Shown in pieces: positions 23,817-38,317 of a DNA stretch of 64,000 nt. A program made the translations under genes and the position numbers. A model generated the notes under the pieces. That model was not told the origin of the DNA, ran no database searches, and saw only the letters and a program-made list of their open reading frames with translations. Source of the DNA: Himantopus leucocephalus (lineage: Eukaryota > Chordata > Aves > Charadriiformes > Recurvirostridae); NCBI GenBank assembly GCA_003993805.1, contig RSEF01000003.1, positions 108,468,349-108,532,348 of the forward strand. The letters run 5' to 3'. The number at the start of each line of letters is the position of its first letter. The stretch's first letter is position 1.

Positions 23817-26800
23817 GGAAGTTAAAAATAACTGGCATAATCTGAAAGTCCAGCAAACAGGAGAAGAAGGAGTAGAAAGCAGGAATGAGGACAATGAATA
23901 TGATTCACTGTTAAATTGGCTTCATTGTCCAGAAAATGCACTGTTTACTACTAGGCAGCTAATAACTGCACATGGCCATGACAAAAGCAGATCATGTTTC
24001 TAAAACTTAAGGTGCTGAACAACCACGTAATGACAGGAAAGTTGAAACACCTTCCTGACGTAATTGAGGACCAAGAATTCCAAAAAGATATGGAGGACTG
24101 AATCCTTCAAAGGCAGTTCTGAAGAACGGTACCAGAGATCAGGTAAGTCCCAGCTCTTGTGCAGCCTGAAGATTTAATAGTGAAAGGAGGTACATAGATA
24201 TCCTCAGCCACAGCACCGTGAAGCATCTATAAGTTAGTCAGATGAAAGATGAGAGAAATCTTTAGAATCTAAATATTACATAAATACATGTATTCCTATA
24301 TTTACATTAAAACTGTGGTTTATAAGCCTTTATGGCAGTACTGTTTACCTTTGCTCATATGCCTTCACAATGAGAAGACTGCTCTCTTTGGCAGCTCACA
24401 GTTGGGTGACCTGGTTCTGTTCCCCATCCCCTAAGCCTGGAACTTGTAACAGTTGGACATCATAGTAATGGATCAAAGTTTAGTGATGTTTAACACCTTG
24501 TTATTTCACATAAATTGAAAACAGAGACACCCAGAAAATTAAGTTTCATAGAAAGGAAAGAAAGTGAGATAGAGAAAATAACCTGTGTTTTGAAGCAGTC
24601 AGGGAGGTGTGAATAGTTACTAAAAGTAATTTTACATGGCTTAGGTCTCTTTTTTTCCTCTACTTTTAAAGTACATTTGTGATTATTGTAATATGGCTTT
24701 TTTGTTGTACCTCCATGCATTCTGTATCTTCTGTAACTATTGTATCTTCTGGAAAGTTATGAATATTGCATTTCTTTTACTGTCTTGAATTTTGCACCCT
24801 AGATTTTCCAAGAAAAAACAAGGGAACAAAGAAAAAAAACAACATTAAACAACTATTCAAATGAAAGATGGTCTCTATAAAAAAGATCATCTTGAAATAA
24901 GCCAGTAGACCTCCCAGGAATGTTCTTTTACAAATATTGTCGCAGTTGGAATGAGTACCTTCTGCAGCCTAAGCCTGCTACCATAACTGGTCTGCCTTTG
25001 TTACAAGGCATCCCAACAGGAAAAAAAAAAAGAAAAAAAAAAAAGCAGCAACATTTTAAAGACGTGTGATGACTCTTAAGGGCTGTACTCATTGACTATG
25101 ACACAAACATCTAATGTTCAGAGTGTCATTTCCTACAGTCAGCACTTCAGTATGTGCAGTAATTTGTTGGGTTTTTTTAAAGAAGATCCTATTTCACTAG
25201 ATCTTTTGTACGTTTTTTTTACAAGTGGTTACACAGAAGCTGCCAAGACCCATATCTACCAGTTCTTTGAACAGTTAAGCCTTCTCTCAAGTGAGCTCTC
25301 TGGTCACAGTTGGGACACCAGCCCTACACTCTTAACTTCCTTTTAGCATGCTTATAAACAAAAGCTGTGTATACCTATAAAGAAGAAAAGCCATACAAGG
25401 CTTGATCAAGAACCAACTTGTATGTTTACAAATGTCTCCAAATACTTGACTTGTGATAGATCCCGTGTTACATCTGAATGTCTGTAGTGCCACATACAGA
25501 TCTCTGAGGCAATGCGATGAAATGCCCGAACAGGCATTGCAGGGCTGCCAGAAACACCAGCCTCTGATGAAGATCCAGAACAGACTTGTACTAAAAAGGG
25601 TCATTGGATTTTTAAATAACTATTAAGAAAAATGATTACTATTTTCTGACATAACCAGTGAGAAGACAGAATTTAGGAGCTTTGCTTTTCTTAGAAAACT
25701 TTTTGCTCAGGCCTAGGATATCCTTGTTTCTCCTAAAATTCATATTTTTTACAGAGGTAGAGTTGCAAAATAATTATAACAGGACTGAATTTTGCAGGCC
25801 TTGGCCCTGCTGCACCATGGCAGGCGCAGTGACCGACCCTGGTGTCCCCCCCGGGCTCTGGCACTGGGGAGCTGTGCTGGGGGAGCGAGGGCACCCTCGG
25901 CTCTCCACACTCCTGCCCTTGCCCAGCACCCTGCTGCTCCCTGACACATCACTAGAAATGCAGACATTCCTAGACTTTCCCAGGATGCCTTCTGCAGAAA
26001 ATGAACGGGAGAAGTTCAACACTCTACACACTTGCACGGGATCTCCAAGAATAAACTTAATTTGTGAAATAAGCGTGTTGATGCTCGCTCTAAATGGCAG
26101 CAATTTTAAGCAAAGGCTCAAATTAAAACTGTAGGAAACACTACCAATGAAATGTTGAGGTATCTGTGAAATAAAGTGGAGATTTTGATAACTGCTTTCC
26201 AGATTAAACCATCAAATTTCAGCCTTAGCTCCAACTACCACAACTTGCAATAATCGCTACAGCCATGACGTATGTGTTTTGAGATGACAGCTGTTACAGG
26301 AAGGTAAATTTCTATAATCATGTTACATTTTTGTCAAATACATTCTAAGATTTCTTCTTTCTCTTTCCTTCATAACAGGTATCAGTCCTACAGCTATGTC
26401 AATATTCCCAGCCCATTACTGCCGTCCTTAGTGACTTATCCAGGCCACCGGAGCCATTATGCCTTACTGTAGTGCACATAGCGCAGCACAGTTCTAACGG
26501 GTCCAGCTGGGAATGGAAAAACAGGGATGAAGAGTCACATTTTTCCTTACTGCACATAGGTAGTCTCTCTGTAATTAAAGCAATCAGAGATTTTCTTCAT
26601 CAGATTCTCTCGTGGCTCCCTGAAGTTCCACTCCCAAACTTCATTAAAACTCAATCTGTGCAATGTTTTTCTGTGCAAGGTATATAAAGTCTCCCTCGAG
26701 AACAATTGTTTGTGAAGTGACGGGGTTTTGTTGCTCTGTAAAAGAGTCCTAATATTTCTGTATATACACAAACACACGTTACTTTACGCATGCAAATGCT

Positions 26801-29800
26801 TCACAAGCAGTTCCTTTAATTTTGTTTGAGCTACATCAGTTTATGCTAACACAAACTGGCCCTTGACAGCTATAGGACCATGTGGATACGGTATGATAAA
26901 CCTTGTAAGACTTCAAAGATGAATTCTCAATACTAGAGTTTTTTTAGGTTCTATTATACACACAAGAAAAGGCTTCAGCCTATACGAAAGCAAATCAGAA
27001 TGCTCAGGTTTATTTAAGAAAGTCTAATAAATATCACTGTTCACTTTCAGCTCTTACTTTACAACCTCAGGCTTCATGTTTTCTATATAAATCTCCTTTT
27101 GGTATGTTTGTGACTTTCCACAAACATTGCAGTCTGAAAGTTCAGCTAACTTTGCCTTCTGTCATTTTTTCAATGACAAGAACGTGCGCACATGTGTTTC
27201 CTGCTCGAGGTGAGGTTCATATTTACAGGATATGGAAAGTTAGCATGACAAAAGTAATGACTGTGTAGAAGGAAATTCACTTTCGTTACCAGGCATCCTA
27301 TTTACTCTACTGTCACCTCGCGTGATATGCCGCATACCACTTCAGACACCAAAGTTCTTTTGGTAAAAACTTCCTGCACAGAAAATGGAAACTTTGACAA
27401 AAAACAACAATAACAAAAAAGATATGGCTGAGTTTACCCTGGAAAAAAACTATATCAGTTAGATCCTTTCCTCAGATACACCCATGCATCTCCCATTGAG
27501 TCCACTGGTCATGTATGAAATTGATCCCAGAAGATGATATTGAATTACTTAGTTTAATAAAACATTGTTGAAAAAGAAGCTTTTCTTTTTTTACCCACTG
27601 CATCCCACTCACTGAGAGGCCTTGCTGTCTTCAAAACTGTTTTCCAAAACCTTTTAATTATGAGTGAAGCTTAATTCTTCTGGCAGTGGCTGAGGAAGGA
27701 TTCCCAGTCAGCAGAAAAACATTCCGGGAGATTGGATCCTCAATCCAATGATCCTCAGTGGCTATCTATAGGATTACTGTGGGATGAAGAAGGAAAGGAG
27801 TAAGTTTGCATTCACAAATCCTCAAAAAAACGGACCCAGAAACCCAGTCACAAAGTTAGAAATACCACATTCAAGCCAGGGGCTGGATCCGCAATGATGG
27901 GGGAACTGCAGCGCTGACGGATACTCTGGGCACCACAAGAGCAAGTCATTTAAAGGAAATCGTTTTCCATGCACTTAACACTACCACAAGCCCTCTGCAC
28001 TTAAAAACTGAGCTCCACGTGACTGCAACTCAAAGCACTGAAATTAGTATAAAACCAGAAGAAATTCCCATGAATTGCTGCAAAGATTATTTTTTAAAAT
28101 TTTTTTTAGGGTTTCTATAACAATAATGGGAAAAAACCCTGATTATCTGAGCGTTGCTAGAAATGGCATGCTTTGCATTTTTGTTTTAAAAATGAAATAT
28201 TTTGGATGCTGATTTCACTCATGATTATAATCACCTGCAACAATTCTTTTGCAAAGGCTCTAACACACAAATTTAAAAGGATGAAATTTACTCACATGAG
28301 AAATTATACTCTGTGAAGCAAGATTTGACCATAAATAAGCTCATATGAATGACTGAATTGAGAGTCATGGAATAATATTCTTCTCTGCTCTGTGATGCAT
28401 GAATTTAATTATGCACAGTGATATGGATCACTGAAAAATGATCATTTCCAGGGTTATGGAAGAGCTTGCCGCTGATTAGAAAGCATATAGTGCAACCGAG
28501 TTTAGGTACAAAAAGGCTGAGAATCAGCTTAAAGATCGGAAGTTTTAGCTTTTGAGAAAAAAATGTGTGAATGGTTCACTAGTTACTAAAATAGACCAAG
28601 TGTTACAACAGCAAGAGCATATAGACGTTATTTGCGCAATAAAAATATGCGTGGTAACAAATTATATTGCTGTGAAGAGCAGATGAGGAGAGACGCCTAC
28701 TGAAACCTGATGCTGCCTTTGAACTTTAAAATTTTAACTTAATAAGCTCTGCAGTGGTGCTGCCTAGCAAAGGGCTGTCACGAAGGGCAGATTGCTTTCA
28801 CAGCAGAGTTGCTTTATTAAAAATCCTCAGCATTTCCATAAAGTCCTGATTCAGAAAGAGAAGGAGGAGTTACACTGAACTTGACTGCTGACCTGACAGG
28901 GAGAATGGGGCTATTGTACCCAGAACTGAATATGCGTATCTGTGCTGCTTCTCGCTCAGCTTCACACGGCAGTTCCCCTCGGAGAGAGAGGAACCCCTCA
29001 GAGATCTGAAAGTTGCTGACTGCCAGACACTGCAACCTTGAACCAGACCCTTAAGTCAGTAGGTTTCATAGCCTTTAAGAGGTTAAAATACAACTTTTAA
29101 CCTTCTCCCTTTATTGTCCATTTGCTGTAGGGTAATCAATGCAGTGCAAGCCATGCGCAGCAGCACGGCCCGTGGCGTCATCTTTGTGCTATTCAGCAAA
29201 CTGCAAGCTAGATGTGCTCAATTAATGGTAAAGATTGCCAGGGAAGCAGAGCTGGAAATGCTCATTTGGTAATGCATGAATTGAACCTGCTTGTTTGAAA
29301 AAAAACACTAATTACCTCACTGACTCTTTTGCATTAAGCCTCCTCTTTATACGCTGCTTTACTTGGTGAAAAGGCGTCGGCACAGTTCAGTACAAAATGT
29401 GACACAAACTAACGCTTGGGAAGGAAAAACTCCAATGGCATACTATGTGTTGTTCACTGCATGGCTTTCCCTATTACTGCTAAACTTTCAGGATAAAGAA
29501 AATATCATCTGCAATCACTAGTCGCACAAATAAAACACACGGAAAGGAAATTCATTTCCTCATCTTGAACCTCAGCAAAAGGCAGAGCTCCTTTCTGCTC
29601 TGCATGCGGTGCTCAGAAGACCAGCATCCGCCTAAGTCACACATTTTTTTCAGATTTTAACTGAATTAACTCTGTGATGAAGTTAGATCTGCTTATGATT
29701 TGATCTAGTAATGATGGCAAGAAAAGGTATCTTATTTGTTTTCTCCCCTGCCATCTTTGAGACATAGAGGCTGTCTTACCCAGGAAATTTTTTAATGCTT

Positions 29801-30614
29801 TTTCAATCTTCATCCATGGTTTTCTTCTGTCTTCATCCTGACAGAAGCTGTGGCACAGTTAGACATTTTCTTGTTAAAGCTGTACCGAGATACAGCTCTC
29901 AGTTCAGTCCTCCAGTTCTGTTCAAAAATGACACCTGCAGCAGTAAGCCATCTCTCATAAGCAAAGAAATGTAGAAAATGCACTGCAAGACATTGAGAAT
30001 ATGCGTCACTCCTGTTATGAGATCTATAAGGAGCCGACAAAAAACTTTTCATGAGTTTCATTTGTCTTATGCAAAATTAATTGTTCTACAATTCAATGCT
30101 CAGTTGTTCCTTCTAAGAACTGAATGAATATAATTTTTGTCATAGGAGAAATAGCTTTCTGTTGCCACCTATTAAGGAGCTAGAAAAGACTGTTTGCATA
30201 GTATGTTGTCAGAGAAATACTTTGTTTTGCACCACAGTGACAAAGCTGAAATAACTGTACAAGGTAGAACTGCAGGACATCCAACTAGGACTGTTGCAAA
30301 AAGCAATGCCAATGCAACGAGACCCTTTCTGACTCCTAGAAACGTCTTGTTACTACTGGTAAGTGAGGAGCTGCCCTCCATAGAATAAAAGCTCAAGGCA
30401 ACCTCATGATGTAAGATGGCTTTGGGGGCTTTGGGGTGAATGAATCCCGAAAGACATAACAGGGAGGGTGACAGAGGATTATGAGAGGTGGCATTCTTGG
30501 GTAAACAGAAGAAAATGAGATGGAATAAGATATTTATTTCCTATTCATAGTTGTTGATGAGAAAAATGAGGCAAAGCCTATTGCATACTGCTATTAGGGG
30601 GGAACTAACAGCAG
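23817..30614. other. Gene-poor stretch with one GC-rich patch
   Basis: AT-rich DNA without recognised exons. An A-rich run lies at 25021-25044. A GC-rich patch at about 25790-25950 lies inside a 158-codon plus-strand frame (25658-26134), and an ATG in good context ('gcaccatggc') occurs near 25818; no domain is recognisable. The sequence around 29100-29400 has clustered TAATTA and ATGCAT motifs, which may mark a conserved noncoding element, but that is only an impression. Confidence 0.5.
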
Positions 30615-30960
30615 CTTTCTGATGCCCAGGAGAAGGTTATCAAGAAGACAGGGCCAGGCTCTTCAGAGTGATGCATGGCAGGAGGAGGAGATACAATGCA
30701 TGCACATTGAAAAAAAGGGAGGTTCAGGCTGGATGTAAGGACAAGCTTTTTCAACACAAGGACAGTCAGCAGTAGAATAGCTTGCCCAGAGAGGTTGTGC
30801 AGTTTCCATTCTTGGGGGTTTTCAAGACCCAACTGGACAAACGCTGGAGTAACTTGCTCTGATGTCACAGCTGACCGTGCTTTGAGCAGGAGGTAGGACT
30901 AGAAACTACCTGAGGTCCCTTCCAACATGAATTATTTTATGATGTTGTGATCCCATGATT
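30615..30960 (+). mobile_element. Old CR1 LINE, 3'-terminal fragment
   Basis: Decayed CR1 3' end. 'agggaggttcaggctggatg' near 30718 (the GRFRLD codons), CTTGCCCAGAGAGGTTGTGC near 30781 (the LPREVV step), 'gaggtcccttccaac' near 30911, and a degraded terminal repeat 'gatgttgtgatcccatgatt' at 30941-30960. No open frame is left. This is older than the copies at 15927, 19488 and 22571. Confidence 0.85.
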
Positions 30961-33900
30961 GTTCAGTTTATTGTGGAAACAGGTCTTTTTCCATCCACAT
31001 AAATGAACTTTCGATTTATCCTTATAATTGACTTGGCATTAATTACTGTTCGTTATAAACATCTGCTTGACTGATGACTCTTGACTTTTCATAATTAGCA
31101 CTGTATTTATCTTTCAGATTAATAATATTTTTATTTCATTTACATATAGACTCAATGCTTGCAAGAAGAGATGTAATGGTTATTATAGAGAACTCAGAAG
31201 AATATGTTTAGCTTTCCGAGTTTAGATGCCAGAAAATGACCAGGTAATTTATTACTAATAAGGACATTTACCCTTTTTTCGGTAGTTTTAACATCATCTA
31301 GCAGGAGGATGGTATATGAGCTACGATTATTCCAACTCTAATAAGACAGAAAAGGAATAATGCACTTTTGGGAAGTGAAGAAAGCATTATCTCAGTGTTC
31401 CTTACACTTGTATTGCTGTGCTGTTTGTATTACAAACTAGACAAATGATAGTCTAAGCTTGGAATGCCGAGATTGCAGAGGACTTAAATTGTTTTCATGT
31501 TGGCACTATCTCGAGTGGAGCCTTTCACAGTGCTGTTACACTTAAATTTTCTTTGAAGTTTTGACTAAAAGAGACAAGGACTCCTTTTTAAAGAGGTACC
31601 ATTCCTGATTTTTCAGATTTTAGGTGGAAAAAGATAATTAATGGAATGTGGGATTATTTTTTTTCAGATGACTAAAAAATGCAAGACAATTTTAAACTTA
31701 TTTGTCCTTCTTGTTCTCAAAATAAAAATGGAAAAGAAAACAGAAACGAGCCAGTCTTCTACTGCCTTGCGTGTAGTATAGGTCCTCTACAACTTGTGAA
31801 ACATGAGTGAAGATAGAAAAGAACCCTGCAGGAAAAATCATTAGGTTTACACCTAGTGTTTTATATTTACCCTGAGATTTGTTTTGACAGAGCAAATAAG
31901 AGATAAATCCAAGTGTCTTTAATAAAACTTATAGCATGTGCTTTAAGGTTTTTGCTCTATCAGAAGAGCCAAACAATTGTAGAAGAGAGAACCCAGTTTT
32001 GAACTCCTTAAGTCTACTGAGCGCAAAGCAGATGCGCACTCCAGGAACAACCTGCCCGTCTCGCTCCACGTTGTGCTGGAAGTTGTCACATTTATTCATG
32101 TCTTCTTGCAGAGTTGACAGGGTGAGCATATCGTAATATGGTTCAGTCAAAACTAAGTGACCCAGGAAAGATCTACTATTTAACCTGTTTAACCTAACCT
32201 GTCTCATTTTGACTATATTAGAAAATCATCCCAGCAAATCTTTTAATAAACACAGACAAGAAGTTGACAAACAACTGGGAGTGGTAATGTCCTTTACCAA
32301 CACACTGGAACTGAGAGGATAACATCCATTCACAACTTAATGCTCCTACAAAGCAGAGACTGGATCCTGCAAATCCTTTCCAAGCAGTCTATGCAAGACA
32401 GGATATTAGTTTTGGTTTTTTTAATGCATTCCTTAAACAGTTGTGCTGCATATATAAAGCATGTGTTAAATACAGTATTTAAAACTGTTAAGATTTCAAA
32501 TAGAAATATCAGAATCAAGATTTTCATATACCTTTCCTGTAGTCCAGTTGGACACCTACCCTGCTTTCTGGCTGAGTCAGAGGCTACGTGTGTTGGTTTG
32601 TTAACATCAGGCATTCATGTATATGGAGTTTGCAAAAATATCACAATGTATACGTATTGGGATCCATACTGAGATTGTATGGGCAATTCAGACCCTGGCT
32701 TTTCCTATTACAAAAGCTAAGAATCTAATTTAGCAACCCACCCATTACTTTAACACACTTGTGTAATTTCCTGTAACAACTGCTCATCATCAAATTGGAG
32801 TCGTGACCTTTTAACTCTCTAACAAAGGTTTCAGTCAAACTGAAGTTCACTGAATGCCATGTAGCAATGGGGCAAAATTAGATGGCTGAAATTTCCATTT
32901 TCACCAGCTATGCCTGCCTCTCCTTTGATAGAGCCTGTTGTACCCAGGGAAGGCTCTACTGGTTAGCTCATGAAGCGTGTTCTGAAAATAGTGTTGGTCA
33001 GGATGGTGTACGAAGGTAAATTGAAAAAAGTGTCCTATGCCAGCTGAAAACGTCAGCGTCTCAGGAGTTGCTTCAGAAACTGTTCAACCACTCTTGCTAT
33101 ATGTACCCTTAACTCTGATACAAGGACAGGAACAGTGACTGAGGACCATTTCAGTTGTCCAATTTGAATTTATGCTGGGTATAACTGAGTCCTACTGGTC
33201 AGCAGTAGGAGATTATTGTTTCAGAGTGGAACAATAGCTATCACGTTCACTGAGGACTAGCTGGTAGGGTCCTGCTTCAGTCCACCAGCTATGCTGCTGC
33301 TGAAAGTTTCATTTATTGCAGTTGCTTTCAAGGAACTGTACAGGCCCGGCTGTTAGAGTATTCAGGTTCAGTGATTTTGATCCAGGCTGAAAGCTCTCGA
33401 AGAACACAAGTGAAAAAAAGGAATGAATTATTTGTATAAATGTTCTGCACTTATGAGGGTATTATATGCAGCACGTTTCTATAAACAGAGCTTTGTCCCA
33501 GCTGAACTCCTTAGATCTTCTCAAAACAAACAAAAAAAGTTTTGACAATAATAGAATATACTGAAAATACACAGGTTTCTGTAAACCTTCCTCTATAGCA
33601 AATGCAAACAAATCATTCACATGTACCCACCAAAACCAGCTTTCTGAAAAATGTCCTTCAATGACGTGCACACGAAATATGATAGAAACCCCATATATAT
33701 CACTTAAACTTAGCGTTTGCTGTAGATAATGCATTAGCTTATCAAGTTATCAAATCAGCATGCATAGACGTGGTCAATGTTTGGAGCCTCTGCTCTTCCT
33801 CTTCCCTCCCTAAGTTCTATGAGAGTTTGGGGAAAAACGCACCATTTCCAACTCAGAAAATAACAAAGCAGAAGGAGGGCTGTGGTGTGAGATAATCATT

Positions 33901-36329
33901 ACTTCTCAGGACACAGCTTGGGTTGCTACTGCTTTGCATTTTGGAGTAAAAGTATGTAGATCACATCAGATAAACATTTTAGCTGGGTAGATACATTGAA
34001 GGAAATGTTTAATAGATCATTAAAAAAAAAAAAACAGCCTCACATAGATTCCTAGTCATCTATCTATAGCTCCGAACGATGGAAATTATCCATCTTGAAT
34101 TCTCACGATTCTTGCAGTATTGGTTACCTCATTTGCATAAAATGAATAGAATAAATTGTTACGAATCCAAAAATATACGGTTGCCAGGATACAGCTTGCT
34201 AGATGCAAATGAAAATGGGTTAGTGCCGACCAGCTTAAAATAGTTTGGGACTTAGACATTTTCTTATTAACGTTAATAGTGATAAATGAAACATTACATA
34301 TCCAGTGATCCATTGAAATTATTACTATTTGTTTGTCAATAGGAATATTATTTCAAGCAAATCTGAACAAATTTTTGTCCAATTTAATTCCACTAAAATA
34401 CCCTGCAGTTTCATTGTAGAAGCAGCATGCAGAATGAGTGAATATTCCATGTTTGCTTCTTGATAAAGTTTTGAATTCAAAAGGTATGTTTCCTGTTAAT
34501 TGTTTTTATGATTTTCAGTGCTACAGCATTAACAACGTGCACCTGTCAGTGTATAGGCACGCTATTATTATGCTTTGTCCAGGTATATGGGAATAAGGTA
34601 GTTACAGGTGAGAACCATACCCAAAAAATGTCTTAGGGTCTAACCACTTCCCTATACAACTACAAAGTCGCATTATTTGATGTATTTTATTCTGACTTGC
34701 TAAAAAAAGGACAAAAATAGAATTTATTTTCATTTTAAAAAATATATTTTATAAATGACTATTTTTAAACTGTATGCATGCATATCAATATCTTTAAAAG
34801 CCTATACCAGAAGCTTAACCATGTAACTTTCCTGAGTAAAGTTAATTTGTGCAACATTGACAATGAAAATGAGTCTGCATCGAATGCCTAATGAAGATAA
34901 CTAATGTATAAAATAAATACATTTTTATTGTGTGCCATTCAAGGTGTGTACATATATTTTAAAGGGGATTATATTTCCTATATATTTACTTCCAAACAGG
35001 TAGATAAACACAGGTCAGATTTCCAGCTGTATTCGGCTGAGAATGCTGTATTTTTGGTGAGCGGTGTAGCCGCCCTAATCTGCCGTGGTCGGTCCCTTGC
35101 CAGCAACGGGGTGGCTGCCCAAGCTTCTTCCAACGTCATGCATCAGTTGATACAAGAAATAAACTGGGGGTTTACTGCAATAAAGGCTCGATGTATGCTG
35201 AGAAAGAAAGCTCTTCAAGCTGAAGATACCTACAGCAATTGAGACGCAGAAGTTTTCTCTACCCCCTTACTAGTGGTTGGTTCCTTGAGAGACGAGAAAA
35301 ATACTGACAAAACCACAGCAGCACCAATTCCCTTATAGGAAACAATTTCAGGCACAATTCAGAGTTGTAAAATGGTAGATTAACTCCCTCCTCTCCTCTT
35401 TTGGTTTATTAAGTCTCAAAAGTTACTGCTTTTACTCCTAATTTTCAGTGGTATAACTGAGAAGAAAATTATGTCCCCAAATTCCAAAATAGCACTGAGG
35501 TTCACCTTCACAAGTGATGAGCAGCTACAATTCCAAACAATATCAGTGGTACCATAAATTATGCAAGTGATGACAGGATCGTACTGAATATTCATATCAT
35601 TTACTTCATAGAATACATTAGCATTATCCTTTTTTTCTGTGTTAACCACACCAAAAAAAAAAGTACTACCAGACTGAGGAGACGATTTAGGGGCTGATTC
35701 AATGGCCAGTGAAATTGAAGACATTTTCCTTTGAATTTGGCAACCTCTGAACTAGGCTCTAAACCTTTCTTTTCTGAGAACGCTCTTTGTACTAACCTTT
35801 TTCATTTCAGTCTGCACAGAGCTAAAATAAGCATTAAGAAAGATGTCATTTTATTCCACAAATCAACTCCTACATGTAATACTTGAGAAAACTGCTAGAT
35901 AAATGCATTAGTTCTGCTTAGCAAGTTAAACATCAAAGGCTGAAAACTCATGTTCCCATCTGTTCTGAGGCCGCTGGTTGCATCCAGATGATTGTTAGCG
36001 CAATTCTGCATAAAGCCATGAGTTTCAAGACTTGCAAGGCACCCTACTCTCTACAGAAGACTAGACAACACTGTTCCAGGTAGATAAAAATTCAAATACT
36101 TGCCAACACTGTGGATGACTTTATGAGTCATTCTTGTTTAAAAAAAAAAACCAAACTTTATGTCAGCATTCAAATTACAGCAGATGGCATAAGGCCACCA
36201 ACTAAAAGAATTGGGAGATTGCTGCTACGCTGCTGTGTCCCGCTTGAGCCATGGCAAGTGGTTGTGTATACATTGTCATAACTGTGAAATAAAGTGTGTT
36301 AAATTCCCCTGAGACTGGAGATTGCAGAT

Positions 36330-36850
36330 CAGTTTGGATGGGATTCACTGTGAGATTCAGACTCCTAAATTTTACACGTCTGTGTGCAGGTGCCTTCAGC
36401 TAGGTGTCTTAGTTTCCACTGTAAAGACAGATTCACTTGTGTAGCAATGGGCACTCTGAGCTACCTGAGCTACTGTACAGGTCACAGGGCCTACAGGAGA
36501 TCTGATACTTCTGGAAGAGCAGTAGAAAACAAGGCAAGATACCCAAGGGCATCTTTAAAAGCCCTGAATGTTTCTGCTTATGCCAGTGGAGGTCAAGGGA
36601 GCCTGGGTAGCTTTGAGCTGTGATAACACAGCCTCTTAGGGGCTGGTCCATCGCGTTGCCCACCACACAACTGATTGCAGGCACCTACCTGCTTCTTGTG
36701 ACGCGTGAGACACATGAAAGCACCAGACCTAGACCCTACTACTGAATGTAATGGGAGATTAGACACCTAATTAATGCCTAAGAACATGCAGGTGTCTGTA
36801 CACCTAAATTTAGAGGCACAATTCACCTGCACATACTCAAGCACATCCTT
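36330..36850. repeat. Probable remnant of an old amniote interspersed repeat
   Basis: The text alternates motifs such as GGTGTCTTAG, AATGTAATGGGAGATTAGAC, CACCTAATTAATGCCTAAG and CACCTAAATTTAGAGGCAC. Strings of the kind 'AATGGGA..TTAGGC.CCTAAGTGCCTAAG' are typical of an old, partly palindromic repeat seen in reptiles and birds (recalled, not looked up). The boundaries are approximate. Confidence 0.4.
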
Positions 36851-38271
36851 TCACGTGAGAAAGTTTAGGGTGTTTGAGGTACTGGATTGAGACTGGTAGA
36901 GATGAGACAGAACTTTATGGGAATCCTGCACCTCTTCAAAGCAAAAATCGGGCACTGTGTGAGATCCCTTACAGTGTCCAAGAGATGAGAGGTAACTTTA
37001 TTGAAGAATCTGCACCCTACCCCATGTGCCTCAAACTGAATTTGTCTCACACCAGCACTGGGATAACAGTTTCACACAGACAGTTACTGTAGCTCGGCTA
37101 ATACGCAAGTAGCTGGTTAAACAATTATTTCCTGGTCTCTAACGTCATTGTCCAAAGCTGAGAATCCGAAATCTATCACTCGCCTGCCATTCCCCCTACA
37201 GGCTGTTCAAGTTCAGTCTTACGGCCGTATGTGACGCTAAAGCTATGTAGAAGTTCTACGGTTCATTTCATCAATATATAATGGTCCCTTTGTTTTGGCA
37301 GGATTTAAAAGTTGGAGTTTTCTTACTCCTAAATACTATCCCTATCTAGAATCAAAATATTCTTCTGGATATGTTCCTGATGCATTCAGTGCAGACAGTC
37401 CGAGAGCATACATAACATGCACTACTAGAGTCAGAATATTTCCAAATGATGGGTGACAGCTGCCTCTTCTTTTGTAAAAGCATGCAGTTAAAGACATGCC
37501 CATTACACAGCGGTCTGAAGGCATGCCCCAGAAAAATAAATAAACGGGGACATTAAGCTGCTATAGCCCGGAATCTGAGATACAGTTCTCTCTCCTGGTT
37601 CAAGTTTTCCATGTGACTGTTCTTCCCGCCTGAAAGTGGAGCAATGCTATTTACTTCTTTTAAAAGGTACTTTGAGACTTGTGGATAAAAAATGCAAGGC
37701 AGCAGCTTAGTGTTCTACTAAGCCGGGTGCCGCGAGGGTAGCTATATTAAATATGCGCTACCGTAACAGACACCAAGCCTTTTAATAGACTCAGTATGTC
37801 ACTGGAGTTATTTTCTACCTAGAAAATTTGGAATTTTCAGACCAAAGAAGAACAATTCAAGGACATCTGGATACAGCCTGGGTAAAGGCAAGCAGTTAAA
37901 GCGTGTAAGCGATGCTGCTGTGGGACGCGTGCTCAGTAGGAGTGACAGGCCAGAGGGTCAAGTCAGCAGCAGACCCGAGGTGCTCTCGGCTCTGCCAAAC
38001 CGCTCGGCTTCACAGCGCTTCAAAATTTGCCTTATTCATGAGAATCACACCTCTCCCTGCGCACAGGCCCTTTCTTCGAGGCGTCTGCCCCAGGCAGAAC
38101 GCAGCTGTGAACTCCCAGGTTCACTGGCACAGTGCAGTAATGGCTTTGTGGTCAGCATCACGGCCTCTCACATTTAACGAGCTCGGCGAGCAAAACCCTG
38201 GTAAGAACAAATAACCAGATACTTCGACGCTGTACTTCCAATATTGTTACTTGTAGGCATTTTTCTTCTTC

Positions 38272-38272
<1 letters not shown>

Positions 38273-38313
<41 letters not shown>
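38273..38313. repeat. (CTTT)n tetranucleotide microsatellite
   Basis: About ten perfect CTTT units about 250 bases upstream of the CpG island. The minus-strand frames rich in K-E-R-K here are only repeat translations. Confidence 0.96.
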
Positions 38314-38317
<4 letters not shown>

